Part shown: in pieces, positions 1 to 9,204 of the stretch | How the letters are laid out: the number at the start of each line of letters is the position of its first letter | Position numbering within the stretch: the first letter of the stretch is position 1 | NCBI GenBank assembly: GCA_964593455.1 | Contig: CAZQHK010000037.1 | Span: 1-43,498, forward strand | DNA: 43,498 nt | Direction: 5' to 3' | Origin: CAZQHK01 sp964593455 | GTDB taxonomy: Bacteria; Muiribacteriota; CAYSPT01 | Notes under the pieces: model-generated | The model's database searches: none | The model's input: only the letters and a program-made list of their open reading frames with translations | What the model was told of the DNA's origin: nothing | Position numbers and translations under genes: made by a program

Positions 1-8
1 TGATAGGA

Positions 9-1349
9 TTGGGCAAACTCGGACTCTTCACATTGCTTGCTGTTATCTATGTTTTTCTCTTATCCGAAGATATGGCGGTTATGGTATTTGTTATCTTTAT
101 CCCTATTCCAATTTTCATTCAATTGGGCGTCATCGGTGAAAATTGGATCAGGATTATTCCTGGAGACCTGTTGCTCGTGCTTCTGTTGATGCGCACTTTG
201 ACTCAGAAGCAACTCAAGGTTCCGTCAGGACCTGTCACCCTCCCCCTGTTAAGTGTTATTCTACTGGGATTTCTTACTCTTGGGAAAGCCAGTCTTTTAT
301 TAAAAGCAACCATTGTCGGACTCCTCAGTTATCTTCAATCACTCAAGTTTCTCAGTTATCTGTTAGTAGCCCTCATCTTTGTCCACACCACCACACAACT
401 AAAGAAGATAACAACAACTATATTGGTATCTTGCACTTTTTACACAATTTTTATCAACTGGCAGCGAATGAAAGTAGTTGGATTAGGATACGTTATGACC
501 GCCCACCCCATACGAGGTGCTTTGTTCAGCGGAGGACATCATTTGCTGTTCGGTTGGCCCGGATTCTATGCCCTGTTTTGTGCTATGATTTTTCTTTTCG
601 CTTTTGCCATCTTCCTCAGGAGTCGAAAACATTTTCCAAAAAGTGTTGCGTTCATAGCTATGATTTCATCTTTTTTACCGATTATTTACTCCGGTTCACG
701 GACATCATATCTGTGTCTCATCGTCGGGCTGACAATCATGGCTTTGAGGGGGAAACTACACGAGAAATTTATTGTTTTCGGAGCAGTCCTGTTCCTGATT
801 GTTTGCTTCCCGCATGCGATAGAATATACCTTCGAAGGTCCGGCCAAGCAGTTCGGGCTCGACCGGTCGACGTACAGCCGGTTGATGATACTCAAAGAAT
901 CGTTCAAGGTAGTCCTTTCGGAACCGCTGCTCGGATACGGGTATAATCGGTTCCGGATCATTGTAGCAGATTTTTTCGATGTCAAGAGCTTGTTCAGTTC
1001 GGCTCATAACCTGTATCTCCGTCTGCTGGTCAAGAACGGGATTCTCGGTCTGCTGGCCTATTTCTGGTTGATAAAAGTCGTTATCGAGAAGGCCTGCAAG
1101 GTATACAAAAATACCCGGGACCAGTACTTGCGTTCAATCGCCTTCGGTTTTATCTGCTGTTCTATCGGTATGCTCGCTTCGAACTTTACTCAATCCAACC
1201 TCTTCTATGAAACCACCGCGGCCTTTTTCTGGTTCATGGGTGGAGCTTTCGCGGTGCTGAGTAATCAACTTAACAACAGGGAATTAGTCCAACCATACCC
1301 TAAGGTTCAACCGGTGAACGGCTCAAAAGATTCCGGCGAATCAGGTTAA
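9..1349 (+). CDS. O-antigen ligase/polymerase-like membrane protein
   Basis: Hydrophobic protein of about 446 residues with roughly ten predicted membrane segments, the normal size for the Wzy/WaaL (O-antigen ligase-like) superfamily, which joins or polymerises lipid-linked glycans on the periplasmic face of the inner membrane. Family-like features are a hydrophilic loop with GSRTSY near residue 225 and the segment AHNLYLRLLVKNGILG near residues 332-347, typical of the C-terminal part of these proteins. The first usable start is TTG at 9, but the frame is open to the window edge, so the true N-terminus could lie outside. It leads a run of glycan genes on the same strand (WbqC-like, LmbE-like, WecA-DegT fusion), which supports a role in surface polysaccharide or flagellin-glycan assembly. 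Ligase versus polymerase cannot be decided from sequence. Confidence 0.72.
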   Translation: MGKLGLFTLLAVIYVFLLSEDMAVMVFVIFIPIPIFIQLGVIGENWIRIIPGDLLLVLLLMRTLTQKQLKVPSGPVTLPLLSVILLGFLTLGKASLLLKATIVGLLSYLQSLKFLSYLLVALIFVHTTTQLKKITTTILVSCTFYTIFINWQRMKVVGLGYVMTAHPIRGALFSGGHHLLFGWPGFYALFCAMIFLFAFAIFLRSRKHFPKSVAFIAMISSFLPIIYSGSRTSYLCLIVGLTIMALRGKLHEKFIVFGAVLFLIVCFPHAIEYTFEGPAKQFGLDRSTYSRLMILKESFKVVLSEPLLGYGYNRFRIIVADFFDVKSLFSSAHNLYLRLLVKNGILGLLAYFWLIKVVIEKACKVYKNTRDQYLRSIAFGFICCSIGMLASNFTQSNLFYETTAAFFWFMGGAFAVLSNQLNNRELVQPYPKVQPVNGSKDSGESG

Positions 1350-1389
1350 TTGTAGCTGTGTATAGTACTGTTTGGGGTGGATATTTGAT

Positions 1390-2088
1390 ATGACGGCATT
1401 AAGGCGAGTGGTCGGTATACATCAACCTGATTTTCTACCCTGGGCCGGGTTCTTCTATAAAATACTCCGGTCCGATAATTTTGTTTTTCTGGATGATGTT
1501 CAATTTGTAAAAAACGGGTATCGAAACAGAGTGACAATCAAGACTCCACAAGGAGCGCAGTGGTTGACGGTACCCATTTCTCACAAGTTTGGGCAGCTCA
1601 TAACGGAGGTCAGGATTAACAACCAGTCAAAATGGAAGAAAAAACATCTCCGGACTATCGAAATGAACTACAAAAAGTCACCGTTTTTCAACGAGGTTTA
1701 CCCGTTACTGGAGTCAGCCTATGGGGAGAGGAGATGGGAGTTCCTGGCGCCGTTTAACCTGAGACTTATCGAAATCATCTGCGACTACCTCTCTATCTCG
1801 GTAAAAACAAGGCGTTCATCCACCATGAAAACCAGGGGAGCATCGACCGACCTTTTGATCGATGTCGTCACAAAACTCCATGGAACCGTTTATTTATCCG
1901 GTACCGGGGGAGCGGATTATCTGGAAGAAGATAAATTCAAGGATCATGCTATTGCCCTGACCTACACCGATTTCAAACATCCGGTATATAATCAGCTCTG
2001 GGGAGAGTTCATTCCCGGAACCTCGATTATCGACCTGTTGTTCAACTGCGGGGCGGCCAGCCGGCAGCACCTGGTGCCCCAGGCGTAA
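1390..2088 (+). CDS. WbqC-family protein
   Basis: Begins MTALRRVVGIHQPDFLPWAG. The IHQPxxLPWxG opening is the hallmark of the WbqC-like family, found in O-antigen and other glycan clusters; its biochemical role is not well established but is linked to modified sugar synthesis. The frame extends upstream to a TTG at 1372, but GGGGTGG at 1374-1380 is a good ribosome-binding site about nine bases before the ATG at 1390, so I choose that start (232 residues). It lies about 40 bp after the O-antigen ligase-like gene and about 90 bp before a LmbE-type deacetylase, consistent with one transcription unit. Family assignment is confident; the reaction is not. Confidence 0.85.
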   Translation: MTALRRVVGIHQPDFLPWAGFFYKILRSDNFVFLDDVQFVKNGYRNRVTIKTPQGAQWLTVPISHKFGQLITEVRINNQSKWKKKHLRTIEMNYKKSPFFNEVYPLLESAYGERRWEFLAPFNLRLIEIICDYLSISVKTRRSSTMKTRGASTDLLIDVVTKLHGTVYLSGTGGADYLEEDKFKDHAIALTYTDFKHPVYNQLWGEFIPGTSIIDLLFNCGAASRQHLVPQA

Positions 2089-2177
2089 ACATCTAAGACA
2101 GACTAATAATCACCGATTTGATAAAGGAAGTTAGCTGTGATATCATCACTGTTTAGACCGTGAATTCCACCGTCTGA

Positions 2178-2837
2178 TTGGTGGCGAAAGGGTGTATTCC
2201 AATTCAGCAAGATTTCAGCGCGTACCGCGTATTGGCTATCGGGGCCCACCCCGATGATGTCGAACATGGTTGCGGCGGCACCCTGATCAAGCTGTCCCGG
2301 CAAAAAGCTGATATATCTTTGTGTATCGTGACCGACGGCAGTGCCGGCGCCGCGGCCGAGATACGGCAAAAGGAACAGAGTTGTGCCGCCGAGATTCTCG
2401 GAGTGAATAAAGTATTCTGGGGAGGCGTCAAAGATACCCAGGTCTCTTTATCAAAAAACCTTATCGATAGACTCGATACCATCATCGCCGAGGTCAAACC
2501 CACCGAGATCTATGTGAACTGGCCCGAAGACACTCACCAGGACCACATGAATCTCGCCCGGGCGGCCATGGTGGCTGCCCGCTATGTGAAACGCGTCATA
2601 TTTTATGAAGCGTATACCTCGCAAAATTTTTCACCTAATTTTTTCGTAGATATAACTCCCGTCCTCGATGAAAAAACAGAGCTCATGAAATGTCACAAAT
2701 CACAGGTGAAAAAGCCAAGTCCGGCTCATATCGACATGATCGAAAGTATGCAGGCCGTGGCCCGGTTCAGGGGATTCCAGGGTAATGTACAGTATGCCGA
2801 GGGATTCAAACTTCTCCGGTTTCTCAGAGGGATATAA
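2178..2837 (+). CDS. PIG-L/LmbE-family deacetylase
   Basis: About 219 residues. The zinc-binding opening GAHPDDVEHGCGGTL near residue 22 and HQDHMNLARAA in the middle are signatures of the PIG-L/LmbE N-acetylglucosaminyl deacetylase family, which removes N-acetyl groups from amino-sugar conjugates. Length is normal for the family. The start is uncertain: TTG at 2178 and GTG at 2181 are the only in-frame options before the conserved core, and neither has a clear ribosome-binding site. It is followed six bases later by the WecA-DegT fusion, so the two are probably co-translated; deacetylation of a sugar intermediate in the same glycan pathway is a reasonable inference. Confidence 0.85.
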   Translation: MVAKGCIPIQQDFSAYRVLAIGAHPDDVEHGCGGTLIKLSRQKADISLCIVTDGSAGAAAEIRQKEQSCAAEILGVNKVFWGGVKDTQVSLSKNLIDRLDTIIAEVKPTEIYVNWPEDTHQDHMNLARAAMVAARYVKRVIFYEAYTSQNFSPNFFVDITPVLDEKTELMKCHKSQVKKPSPAHIDMIESMQAVARFRGFQGNVQYAEGFKLLRFLRGI

Positions 2838-2843
2838 ACAGCC

Positions 2844-4901
2844 ATGAATGACCTGGTAGCAAGTATTCTTCAAGCTTTCCTGGTGAGTCTCGCGCTGGGC
2901 CTCGGGTTCACGCCGGCCGCGAGATGGTTGTCGCGAAAAATTGGTATCATGGACAAACCAGGTCCTCGAAAAATCCATTCGCGGCCGACTCCGATGCTGG
3001 GCGGACTGGCCATCTACCTGGCCTTTTTCATCGCGGCACTCCTGGTTTTACACCACGGACCCCAAATTATGGCTATACTCGTTAGCTCGTCATTGGTCCT
3101 GATTATCAGTATTCTTGATGACAAGTGGCATGTACACGCCTTCATACGGTTCATTGTTCACATCGTAGCCGTAGTCATCCTCCTCAACCAGGGGATCAGA
3201 ATCGAACTCATCAAGATTCCGTACGCCAGCATTCCACTCGCCGTTCTTTGGATCGTCGGAGTGTGCAACGCCTTTAATGCCATGGACTCCGCGGACGGAC
3301 TGCTGGGCGGTTTAACGACAATCTACTGCATTATATTCGCCGTGATTTCCTTTATCTACGGCGAATATTTTGTCACCATCTGCTGTGCCGCCCTGGCCGG
3401 CGCCACGCTCGGTTTTCTCAGGTATAATTTCAAAAAAGCCTCCATCTTCCTGGGTGATAACGGCAGCACGTTTCTCGGGTTCGTGATCGCCGTTTTGATT
3501 CTCCGCGGTATCGGACCCACCAATATCGTGGTACCGGTCCTGGTCATCGGACTCCCGATATATGACATCATCCTGGTGCACCTCAGGCGATACCTGACCG
3601 GCACTAAAAACATCATCGAACTGCTGGCCTCGACCGGCAAAGACCATCTCGCTCACCGCCTCATGGGAAGCGGATTGTCACGGCAGAAAGCGGTTCTTGT
3701 CATCTATTTTTACACGCTGGTGACCGCCGCTATCGCTTTTCTTTTTGTAAAACCGAACGTTCTTCAACAGGTTATCACCCTCATTATTATCGGGTTGATG
3801 ATCTTTTATGCAGAAACCATTACTGTCACTCCACAAGAAAAACTCTCCATTGTCCATCATTCAAAACCGGACATCTGGGAAGATGAAATCCAAGCGGTGG
3901 CAAAAACGATGCGATCGGGTTTCATCAGCCAGGGAGAAAAGGTGTTGGATCTCGAACTCCAGATGCGCCGTTACGTGGGACGGAAATATGCCGCCGCGGT
4001 AAATAGCGGCACATCGGCCATCCACCTGGCGCTCCTGGCTTTGGGGGTGAAAGAAGGCGACGAGGTTATCCTGCCCAGTTACGTGTGCAGCGCCGTTTTA
4101 AACCCTGTAAACTACGTTGGCGCCACCCCGATCCTGGTGGATTCCGCCACGGAATGTTTCAACCTGACGGCCGAAGTGATCAAAAGTGCTCTAACAAAGA
4201 AAACCAGGGCTATCATCGTCCCGCATCTCTTCGGCTGCCCGGCTCCTATCGATGAAATTGTCGACCTGGGGATTCCGGTTATAGAAGACTGCGCCCAGGC
4301 TATCGGCGGCACCTATAAAGGCAAAGAACTGGGAAGTTTCGGCAATATCTCGATTTGTTCTTTCTACGCCACCAAGATGATGACCTCGGGACAGGGCGGC
4401 ATGGTACTTACGGACGATGAAAGGGTTTACCAGAAGGTTCTCGACCTGAGAGAATACGATGGCAGAAAAAATTATAAACCCCGGTTTAACTATAAACTAA
4501 CCGACATACAGGCCGCACTGGCCCTGGTCCAGGCAGAACGACTGTCTTCATTCGTACGCTATCGCCGGGTTATTGCCAGAAGATATACCGCCAGTTTTTC
4601 CACCTTCAACCTCACTCTGCCATCGGCCAACCAGAACAGGGAAAATATCTTTTTCCGATACCTCATCTGCACCGACCGTAACATAGAAGATGTCATGGCT
4701 CAGTTTCAACATCTGGGTATCGAAGTCAAAAAACCGATTTACATCCCGCTGCACCGGTATCTCAAATTGGCTCCGGAAGATTTTCCCCGCGCAGAAGAAC
4801 TCGTGCGGACCGCCCTTTCCATACCGATCTACCCGGCTTTAAAAGACAGGGAGATCGAGCGGATAGTCGAGGCTACCGGGGAACTATTCTCAACGGGTTG
4901 A
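2844..4901 (+). CDS. WecA/MraY-like glycosyl-phosphate transferase fused to DegT/StrS aminotransferase
   Basis: A 685-residue protein made of two normally separate enzymes in one uninterrupted frame. Residues 1 to about 330 form a multi-pass WecA/MraY-type polyprenyl-phosphate sugar-1-phosphate transferase: HSRPTPMLGG, an acidic pair D92-D93, NAMDSADGL near 146-154, GDNGSTFLG near 204-212 and HLAHRLMGSG near 268. Residues about 340-685 are a DegT/DnrJ/EryC1/StrS PLP-dependent aminotransferase: NSGTSA at 387-392, the cofactor aspartate in EDCAQA (D482), and the internal-aldimine lysine in SFYATKMMTSGQGG (K511). The first half would start a lipid-linked glycan at the inner membrane; the second would make an amino sugar. 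The fusion suggests coupling of amino-sugar synthesis to priming. There is no internal stop or frame jump; a missed stop or chimera is unlikely but not excluded. Confidence 0.88.
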   Translation: MNDLVASILQAFLVSLALGLGFTPAARWLSRKIGIMDKPGPRKIHSRPTPMLGGLAIYLAFFIAALLVLHHGPQIMAILVSSSLVLIISILDDKWHVHAFIRFIVHIVAVVILLNQGIRIELIKIPYASIPLAVLWIVGVCNAFNAMDSADGLLGGLTTIYCIIFAVISFIYGEYFVTICCAALAGATLGFLRYNFKKASIFLGDNGSTFLGFVIAVLILRGIGPTNIVVPVLVIGLPIYDIILVHLRRYLTGTKNIIELLASTGKDHLAHRLMGSGLSRQKAVLVIYFYTLVTAAIAFLFVKPNVLQQVITLIIIGLMIFYAETITVTPQEKLSIVHHSKPDIWEDEIQAVAKTMRSGFISQGEKVLDLELQMRRYVGRKYAAAVNSGTSAIHLALLALGVKEGDEVILPSYVCSAVLNPVNYVGATPILVDSATECFNLTAEVIKSALTKKTRAIIVPHLFGCPAPIDEIVDLGIPVIEDCAQAIGGTYKGKELGSFGNISICSFYATKMMTSGQGGMVLTDDERVYQKVLDLREYDGRKNYKPRFNYKLTDIQAALALVQAERLSSFVRYRRVIARRYTASFSTFNLTLPSANQNRENIFFRYLICTDRNIEDVMAQFQHLGIEVKKPIYIPLHRYLKLAPEDFPRAEELVRTALSIPIYPALKDREIERIVEATGELFSTG

Positions 4902-4928
4902 CCTGGATAAACCTGTTTTCCTTTTGTC

Positions 4929-6419
4929 CTACTGCAGCAAACTCAATACGTTTTCGGCAATGATATTGGACTGCGACAACGAAGAGAGGCCGAACTGCTG
5001 CATGATCTGACGTTTCATTAACTCCATCTGTGACGCCGCCAGATCAGCGTCCCTGATGCGGCTCTCGGCCGTTTGCAGGTTCTCCTGGGTGATCCCCAGG
5101 TTCTGGATGGTGTGTTCGAGGCGGTTTTGGAAAGCTCCCAGGCCGCCCCTGAGTTTGGATACGATATCGAGCGCCTCGTCCAACCGCCCGCTGTTAATCA
5201 GTTCCCACGCCTCTTCCTGCGAACTCATGGTGACATTATCCGCCAGGTTAAGAGTGGTGGTGGACGTATCACCAATCTCGGTGCTGGCCCGCGCATCACC
5301 GCCTTTTGCCTGACCTACCTGGACCCTAAGCGTGCCTTTGCCGGCTTCGAGTGTAAATCTATCTCCCGTCTTTAATTGTTTGTCGTTGAAAGAAAAACCG
5401 ACTCCCGCGATACCGCCGTCGTTCTCCGAGGAAGAACTGGTAAGCGCCTTATCGGTGTTCGTTACCGCTCCGAAAGCGCCACCGCCCGCACCCCAGGCAT
5501 TGCTTACGGTAGCGGTGTTTCCATCCGGATCGGTGATTTCGACGATGGTATCGGCGACCCGTGAAATACGATGCCCCACGATGGTGCCCTCATCCACCGT
5601 ACCCCGTATTCCCAGGTCCTCAGCCAGCGTGGCGCTGCCGGTATCGGAAACAGTCAACTTATTGTTGCCGATCGAGGTGTCCTTGATAGTGATAGACCTC
5701 TCATCCCGATCAAAAGAAGCGCTCAAAGTGGAAGAGAGTCCATTGATGGCATCCAGGAGATCCTGAATAGTATTCTGGTTGACAATAGCAATGCTGTAGG
5801 TATTACCAAGTTTGTCTATAATCGAAATGGTGCTTTCTTCGAAATCGAGGTCGTCAAACGGGTTGCCGTTACCATCATAGATTACCGTATCGACATCAAT
5901 CTGTTTATTAGTGACACCATCCCAGACCAGCGCCGTCGAGACCCCGAAACATTCCGAGTTGCTGGTATCGTGGACGACTTCCATTTCTATCTCGTACCGG
6001 GACCCTTTTTCGTTCGAGGTAACCGAGATGGAAGGTCTGACAAACACGTCAACGCTGATTGCGCTGCCGACCTGGAATTTACTGTCATCCTCTATGGTAA
6101 ACGACATCCCCTGACCGTTGCCGATACTTCCGGAGTTGGACACATATGGTACTCCACTGAAAGCGTTCTGGTGCGTTCCGCTGAAATTCCCGACAACTTC
6201 CCAGACATCAGGACCACCGTCAGCTGCTCCATCATTATCCGTAACCAAGGTCAACGTGTACCGTTGGCTGATAAATGGCCCGCCGCCGCTGAGAGTGGGG
6301 GCAACGTCCCATACCTGGTCGGGCATGATGGTGGCGTCAACACCGATACTCGTGTCGATAGTCAACGTTTCTGTGCCCGCTGTTATCGTTGGGCCGAAAT
6401 TAACGTTGAGAGTGCTGCC
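4929..6419 (-). CDS. Giant flagellin, C-terminal part (same gene as 6520-9181)
   Basis: C-terminal part of a very large flagellin cut by the scaffold gap. The last 140 residues are canonical flagellin D1/D0: LGAFQNRLEHTIQNLG, ENLQTAESRIRDADLA, QQFGLSSLSQSN and the ending ENVLSLLQ. Before that comes a beta-rich variable region containing a further copy of the long repeat seen in the other half (VWDVAPTL ... DVWEVVGNFSGTH) and segments like flagellin hook-associated or insertion domains (SIIDKLGNTYSIAIVN ... LLDAINGL). The frame runs openly into the N tract, with no start codon of its own needed: the first residues beside the gap (GSTLNVNFGPTITAG) repeat those on the other side because both contig ends carry the same 55 bp. 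No terminator is visible in the 27 bp separating its stop from the convergent fusion gene. Confidence 0.93.
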   Translation of the reverse strand, partial: GSTLNVNFGPTITAGTETLTIDTSIGVDATIMPDQVWDVAPTLSGGGPFISQRYTLTLVTDNDGAADGGPDVWEVVGNFSGTHQNAFSGVPYVSNSGSIGNGQGMSFTIEDDSKFQVGSAISVDVFVRPSISVTSNEKGSRYEIEMEVVHDTSNSECFGVSTALVWDGVTNKQIDVDTVIYDGNGNPFDDLDFEESTISIIDKLGNTYSIAIVNQNTIQDLLDAINGLSSTLSASFDRDERSITIKDTSIGNNKLTVSDTGSATLAEDLGIRGTVDEGTIVGHRISRVADTIVEITDPDGNTATVSNAWGAGGGAFGAVTNTDKALTSSSSENDGGIAGVGFSFNDKQLKTGDRFTLEAGKGTLRVQVGQAKGGDARASTEIGDTSTTTLNLADNVTMSSQEEAWELINSGRLDEALDIVSKLRGGLGAFQNRLEHTIQNLGITQENLQTAESRIRDADLAASQMELMKRQIMQQFGLSSLSQSNIIAENVLSLLQ

Positions 6420-6519
6420 NNNNNNNNNNNNNNNNNNNNNNNNNNNNNNNNNNNNNNNNNNNNNNNNNNNNNNNNNNNNNNNNNNNNNNNNNNNNNNNNN
6501 NNNNNNNNNNNNNNNNNNN
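6420..6519. other. Assembly gap (100 N) flanked by a 55-bp duplication
   Basis: Exactly 100 N. The 55 bases before the gap (6365-6419) are identical to the 55 bases after it (6520-6574). Deleting one copy and the Ns removes 155 bases, which brings the two flagellin halves into the same frame with no stop. This is what two overlapping contig ends joined by a scaffolder look like, so no real sequence need be missing unless repeat copies were collapsed. Confidence 0.95.
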
Positions 6520-9181
6520 ACGTTTCTGTGCCCGCTGTTATCGTTGGGCCGAAATTAACGTTGAGAGTGCTGCCACCCGGATCAGTCAGCACGACACCGG
6601 TATCGCTGGGATTTATGTTACTGACCCAGGCACCACCGTCAAGACGGGCCCGGCGGCCGTACTCCGTGCTGATGACAACCCGGTCACCTACCTGGTAATT
6701 AGCGTGCTGAGCGAGGTTGAACTGAAGACCCGACCCGCCGCCATTGGACCCAACCAAGGTGGTCCAAGTGTTGCCGGAAAAGTAGTTTATATGATTTCCG
6801 GAAACCGTTCCGGTCACCGTCCATTCATCAGGGCCGCCGTTGTCGGCAATCAACGTGAGAACGATATCCTCATCAAGCAGGGTGTTGCCGGCCACCGCCT
6901 GGGGGGCCACGTTCCAGGCAAGCGGCGGCACAGTCCGGGAGGTCTGGATGGTGATGACATCGTTGTCATAGTAATCCCCATCAGGGGTCAGTTTCATAAA
7001 CAAACCGCCACCGGAAGGAGCATTGTTCGTCAGGTGTCCAGATCCGGCAACCATGGTGGTGTGCGGACCGGAAACAGAGCCAACGATGGACCAGTAGTCG
7101 TCATTAACCGGACCCGGACGGTCCGAGATCAAAGTCATGGTGAACGTTTCATTGACCAGGGTTTCCCCGGGCCAGGCGGTAGGCGCCGTTGTCCAGTTGA
7201 CCGCTGGAGGAACTATGCTGGTAGTGATGGTTATAGTGTCTCCGGTAGCATAACCCGCGTCATCGGCCAGGTTAAGCCACAACCCGGCACCGCCGCCGAG
7301 GCTGCCTTCATTAAGAACATGCGTAGTCCCCGCAACCATAGGGCTATGGTTGCCGGAAACCGAACCGGTAATAGACCAGACATCCCCGGCTCCGGCGCCG
7401 TTACGGTCAGTGATTAATTCCAGGGTGATAGTCTCGTTTACGACCGTGTTGACAGCTTCGACGTACGGGCTGACTGTCCAGTTAACGGTCGGAGCCACAT
7501 TGGAATCGGTAGTGAGCTTTATCTGGTCCCCGACATTGAAAGCGGGATCCTGGACGAGATTCATCCATATCCCGGCTCCCCCGCCGGCGCCGCCTTCGTT
7601 AGTGGCATGAGTGGTACCGGCAGCCATAGCGGAATGGTTTCCTGACACCGACCCGGTGATAGACCAGGTAGTACCTCCCGTATATTCCAGTGTTATTATC
7701 TCGTTGACCAGCGTGTCCGCTCCCGGGATATTGGGCGCTACGTTCCAGGTAACGGTAGCGGCGGGCGCGACCCCGGAGGTATCTATATTAGTGATCTGCG
7801 GAGAGCCCAGGACCCCGGCAGTGTTGATAGCGGTAACCTGCGGTTGCCCGACGACGCCCGACGTGTCTATCGCTCCTATCTGGGCTATACCGCGTACACC
7901 TGAATTGTCAGTACCGGTCACACTGGACGTGTTCTCCACATCCACCGAATGACCGCCATCCGAGATGATGCTATCTGTGCTGGGTCCTACAGCGCTGATC
8001 CCGGTCACTCCGCCGGAGGTAATCGTTGAGAGCCGAGAACTGCTGTTGATGGCCAATTCGATCCTGTCCCCGCTGGCATAATCGCCATCGGGTTGAACAG
8101 TGAAACTGACCCCGCCCCCGATAAAGTTGGTGCCGGTCGTGCCCGTTCCCAGGTTACCCGAGACGTTCCCGGTAACCGTAAAATTGGTGGGCGACGTGAA
8201 GTCTATGGTGATAAGCGAATTGGGTACAGAAGCCCCGAGGGGATCGTAGATCTTCGGGCCCAGTGGAGCAACGGTCCAGTTGAGCGGAGCCGGGTTCTGC
8301 CAGGCCAGGGGCACAGTGGTTTCGAGAGGTTCGGGGAGTACGTTGCTGGCATCAATGATAATATCAGAGGCAGCCATGGGCGGCATATATGAGGCGGTGG
8401 CCTCTATCCCGGCCGCGGACATGGCGTCATTAATCTTATCCAGGGCGCTGCTGAGACTGTCTCCGGCGCCTTCCCGGGCATCGAGATCCGCAAACACCAC
8501 CTTGCCGTCGACCTCGATCTTCACCGTCACGGTACCCTCCTGGGTGGCCCCGCTGAACCCGTAGAACCCGCCGGCGGAGGATATGTCTATCGGCGGATTG
8601 CCAATCCCCATGAGCATACCTTCCAAGCGGGCGGTAGCCCGCTCGGCGGCCCGCAAGACTTCGACGTCGTAGGCGCCGGTTGTTTTCAGATCATCGGTAG
8701 CCCTGAAACTGCTTTCATCCAGGATGTCACGCTCGTCGGCGCCCTCTTTTGCCCAGGCCCCGATGGTACCGCCCAGGATTCTAAAACCGTTGTATTCGGT
8801 GGTAGTGTTGATACGGTCTATTTCGGTGAGAAGACTGTCTGTTTCAGCCTGGTAATGCTCCCGGTCACCGTCGGTGATGGTCCCGTTTCCACACAGCAAG
8901 GCCAGGTCCCGGACACGGCGCACCATGGCCTGTACTTGCTGAAGTGCCTGATCAGCCGTCTGGACAATGGATACACCGGCCTGGGCGTTTTCTACATCGA
9001 CACCCAGCCCGCTAATCCGTGCCCGGAGCTTTTCAGACACAGCAAGACCGGCCGCGTCGTCTCCGGCGCGGTTAATCCGCAGTCCTGAAGAAAGTTTCTC
9101 CAGAGCCCGTCGAATGCCACCCTGATTGAGGTTGAGATACCTGCCAACTCGAAGGCCAGGTAAATTGGTCCTCACCCTCAA
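6520..9181 (-). CDS. Giant flagellin, N-terminal part with repeat array
   Basis: N-terminal part of the same flagellin, the filament subunit exported by the flagellar secretion system. The D0/D1 region is clear (ALEKLSSGLRINRAGDDAAG near residues 25-44, then QTADQALQQVQAMVRRVRDLA and EIDRINTTTEYNGFRILGG). The middle is a long variable region: four tandem 14-residue units (7754-7921) followed by four or more ~90-residue beta-type repeats that start with a W-x-V/T-A/S-P motif and contain WSITGSVSGNH. The start is TTG at 9181: a stop codon lies directly upstream in frame and AAGGAGGG (9189-9196) sits seven bases before it. With the duplicated 55 bp and Ns removed, the full protein would be about 1365 residues, against 270-600 for ordinary flagellins. 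Expression is probably from the sigma-28-like promoters upstream. Confidence 0.93.
7754..7921 (-). repeat. Four tandem 42-bp units encoding 14-residue peptides in flagellin
   Basis: Four consecutive in-frame 42-bp units at 7880-7921, 7838-7879, 7796-7837 and 7754-7795 encode VTGTDNSGVRGIAQ, IGAIDTSGVVGQPQ, VTAINTAGVLGSPQ and ITNIDTSGVAPAAT. The shared pattern is a hydrophobic residue, x-x-(I/T)-(D/N)-(T/N)-(S/A)-G-V. The units differ at the base level, so they are old rather than freshly slipped. They sit between the D1-proximal region and the ~90-residue repeat array. Confidence 0.85.
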
Positions 9182-9204
9182 CTAGCATCCCTCCTTGGAC
9201 GCAT
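9178..9204 (-). CDS. Putative 8-residue leader peptide overlapping the flagellin start
   Basis: On the minus strand an ATG at 9204 with an excellent ribosome-binding site (AAGGAG at 9211-9216, six-base spacing) opens a frame encoding MRPRRDAS and ending with TGA at 9180-9178. That stop overlaps the flagellin TTG start (TTGA). The arrangement suggests translational coupling, or a leader whose translation controls access to the flagellin ribosome-binding site. It could also be a sequencing frameshift that hides a longer flagellin N-terminus, but the flagellin frame already begins at the usual family position. Seen directly; function inferred. Confidence 0.4.
   Translation of the reverse strand: MRPRRDAS

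Noticed and set aside
143..946. 267-codon plus-strand frame inside the O-antigen ligase-like gene
   Set aside because: Composition is Ser/His/Arg-rich shadow coding; the overlapping frame has clear membrane segments and family motifs.
5571..6698. Plus-strand frame of 375 codons through the N gap
   Set aside because: It is antisense to the flagellin and continuous only because Ns cannot contain stops.
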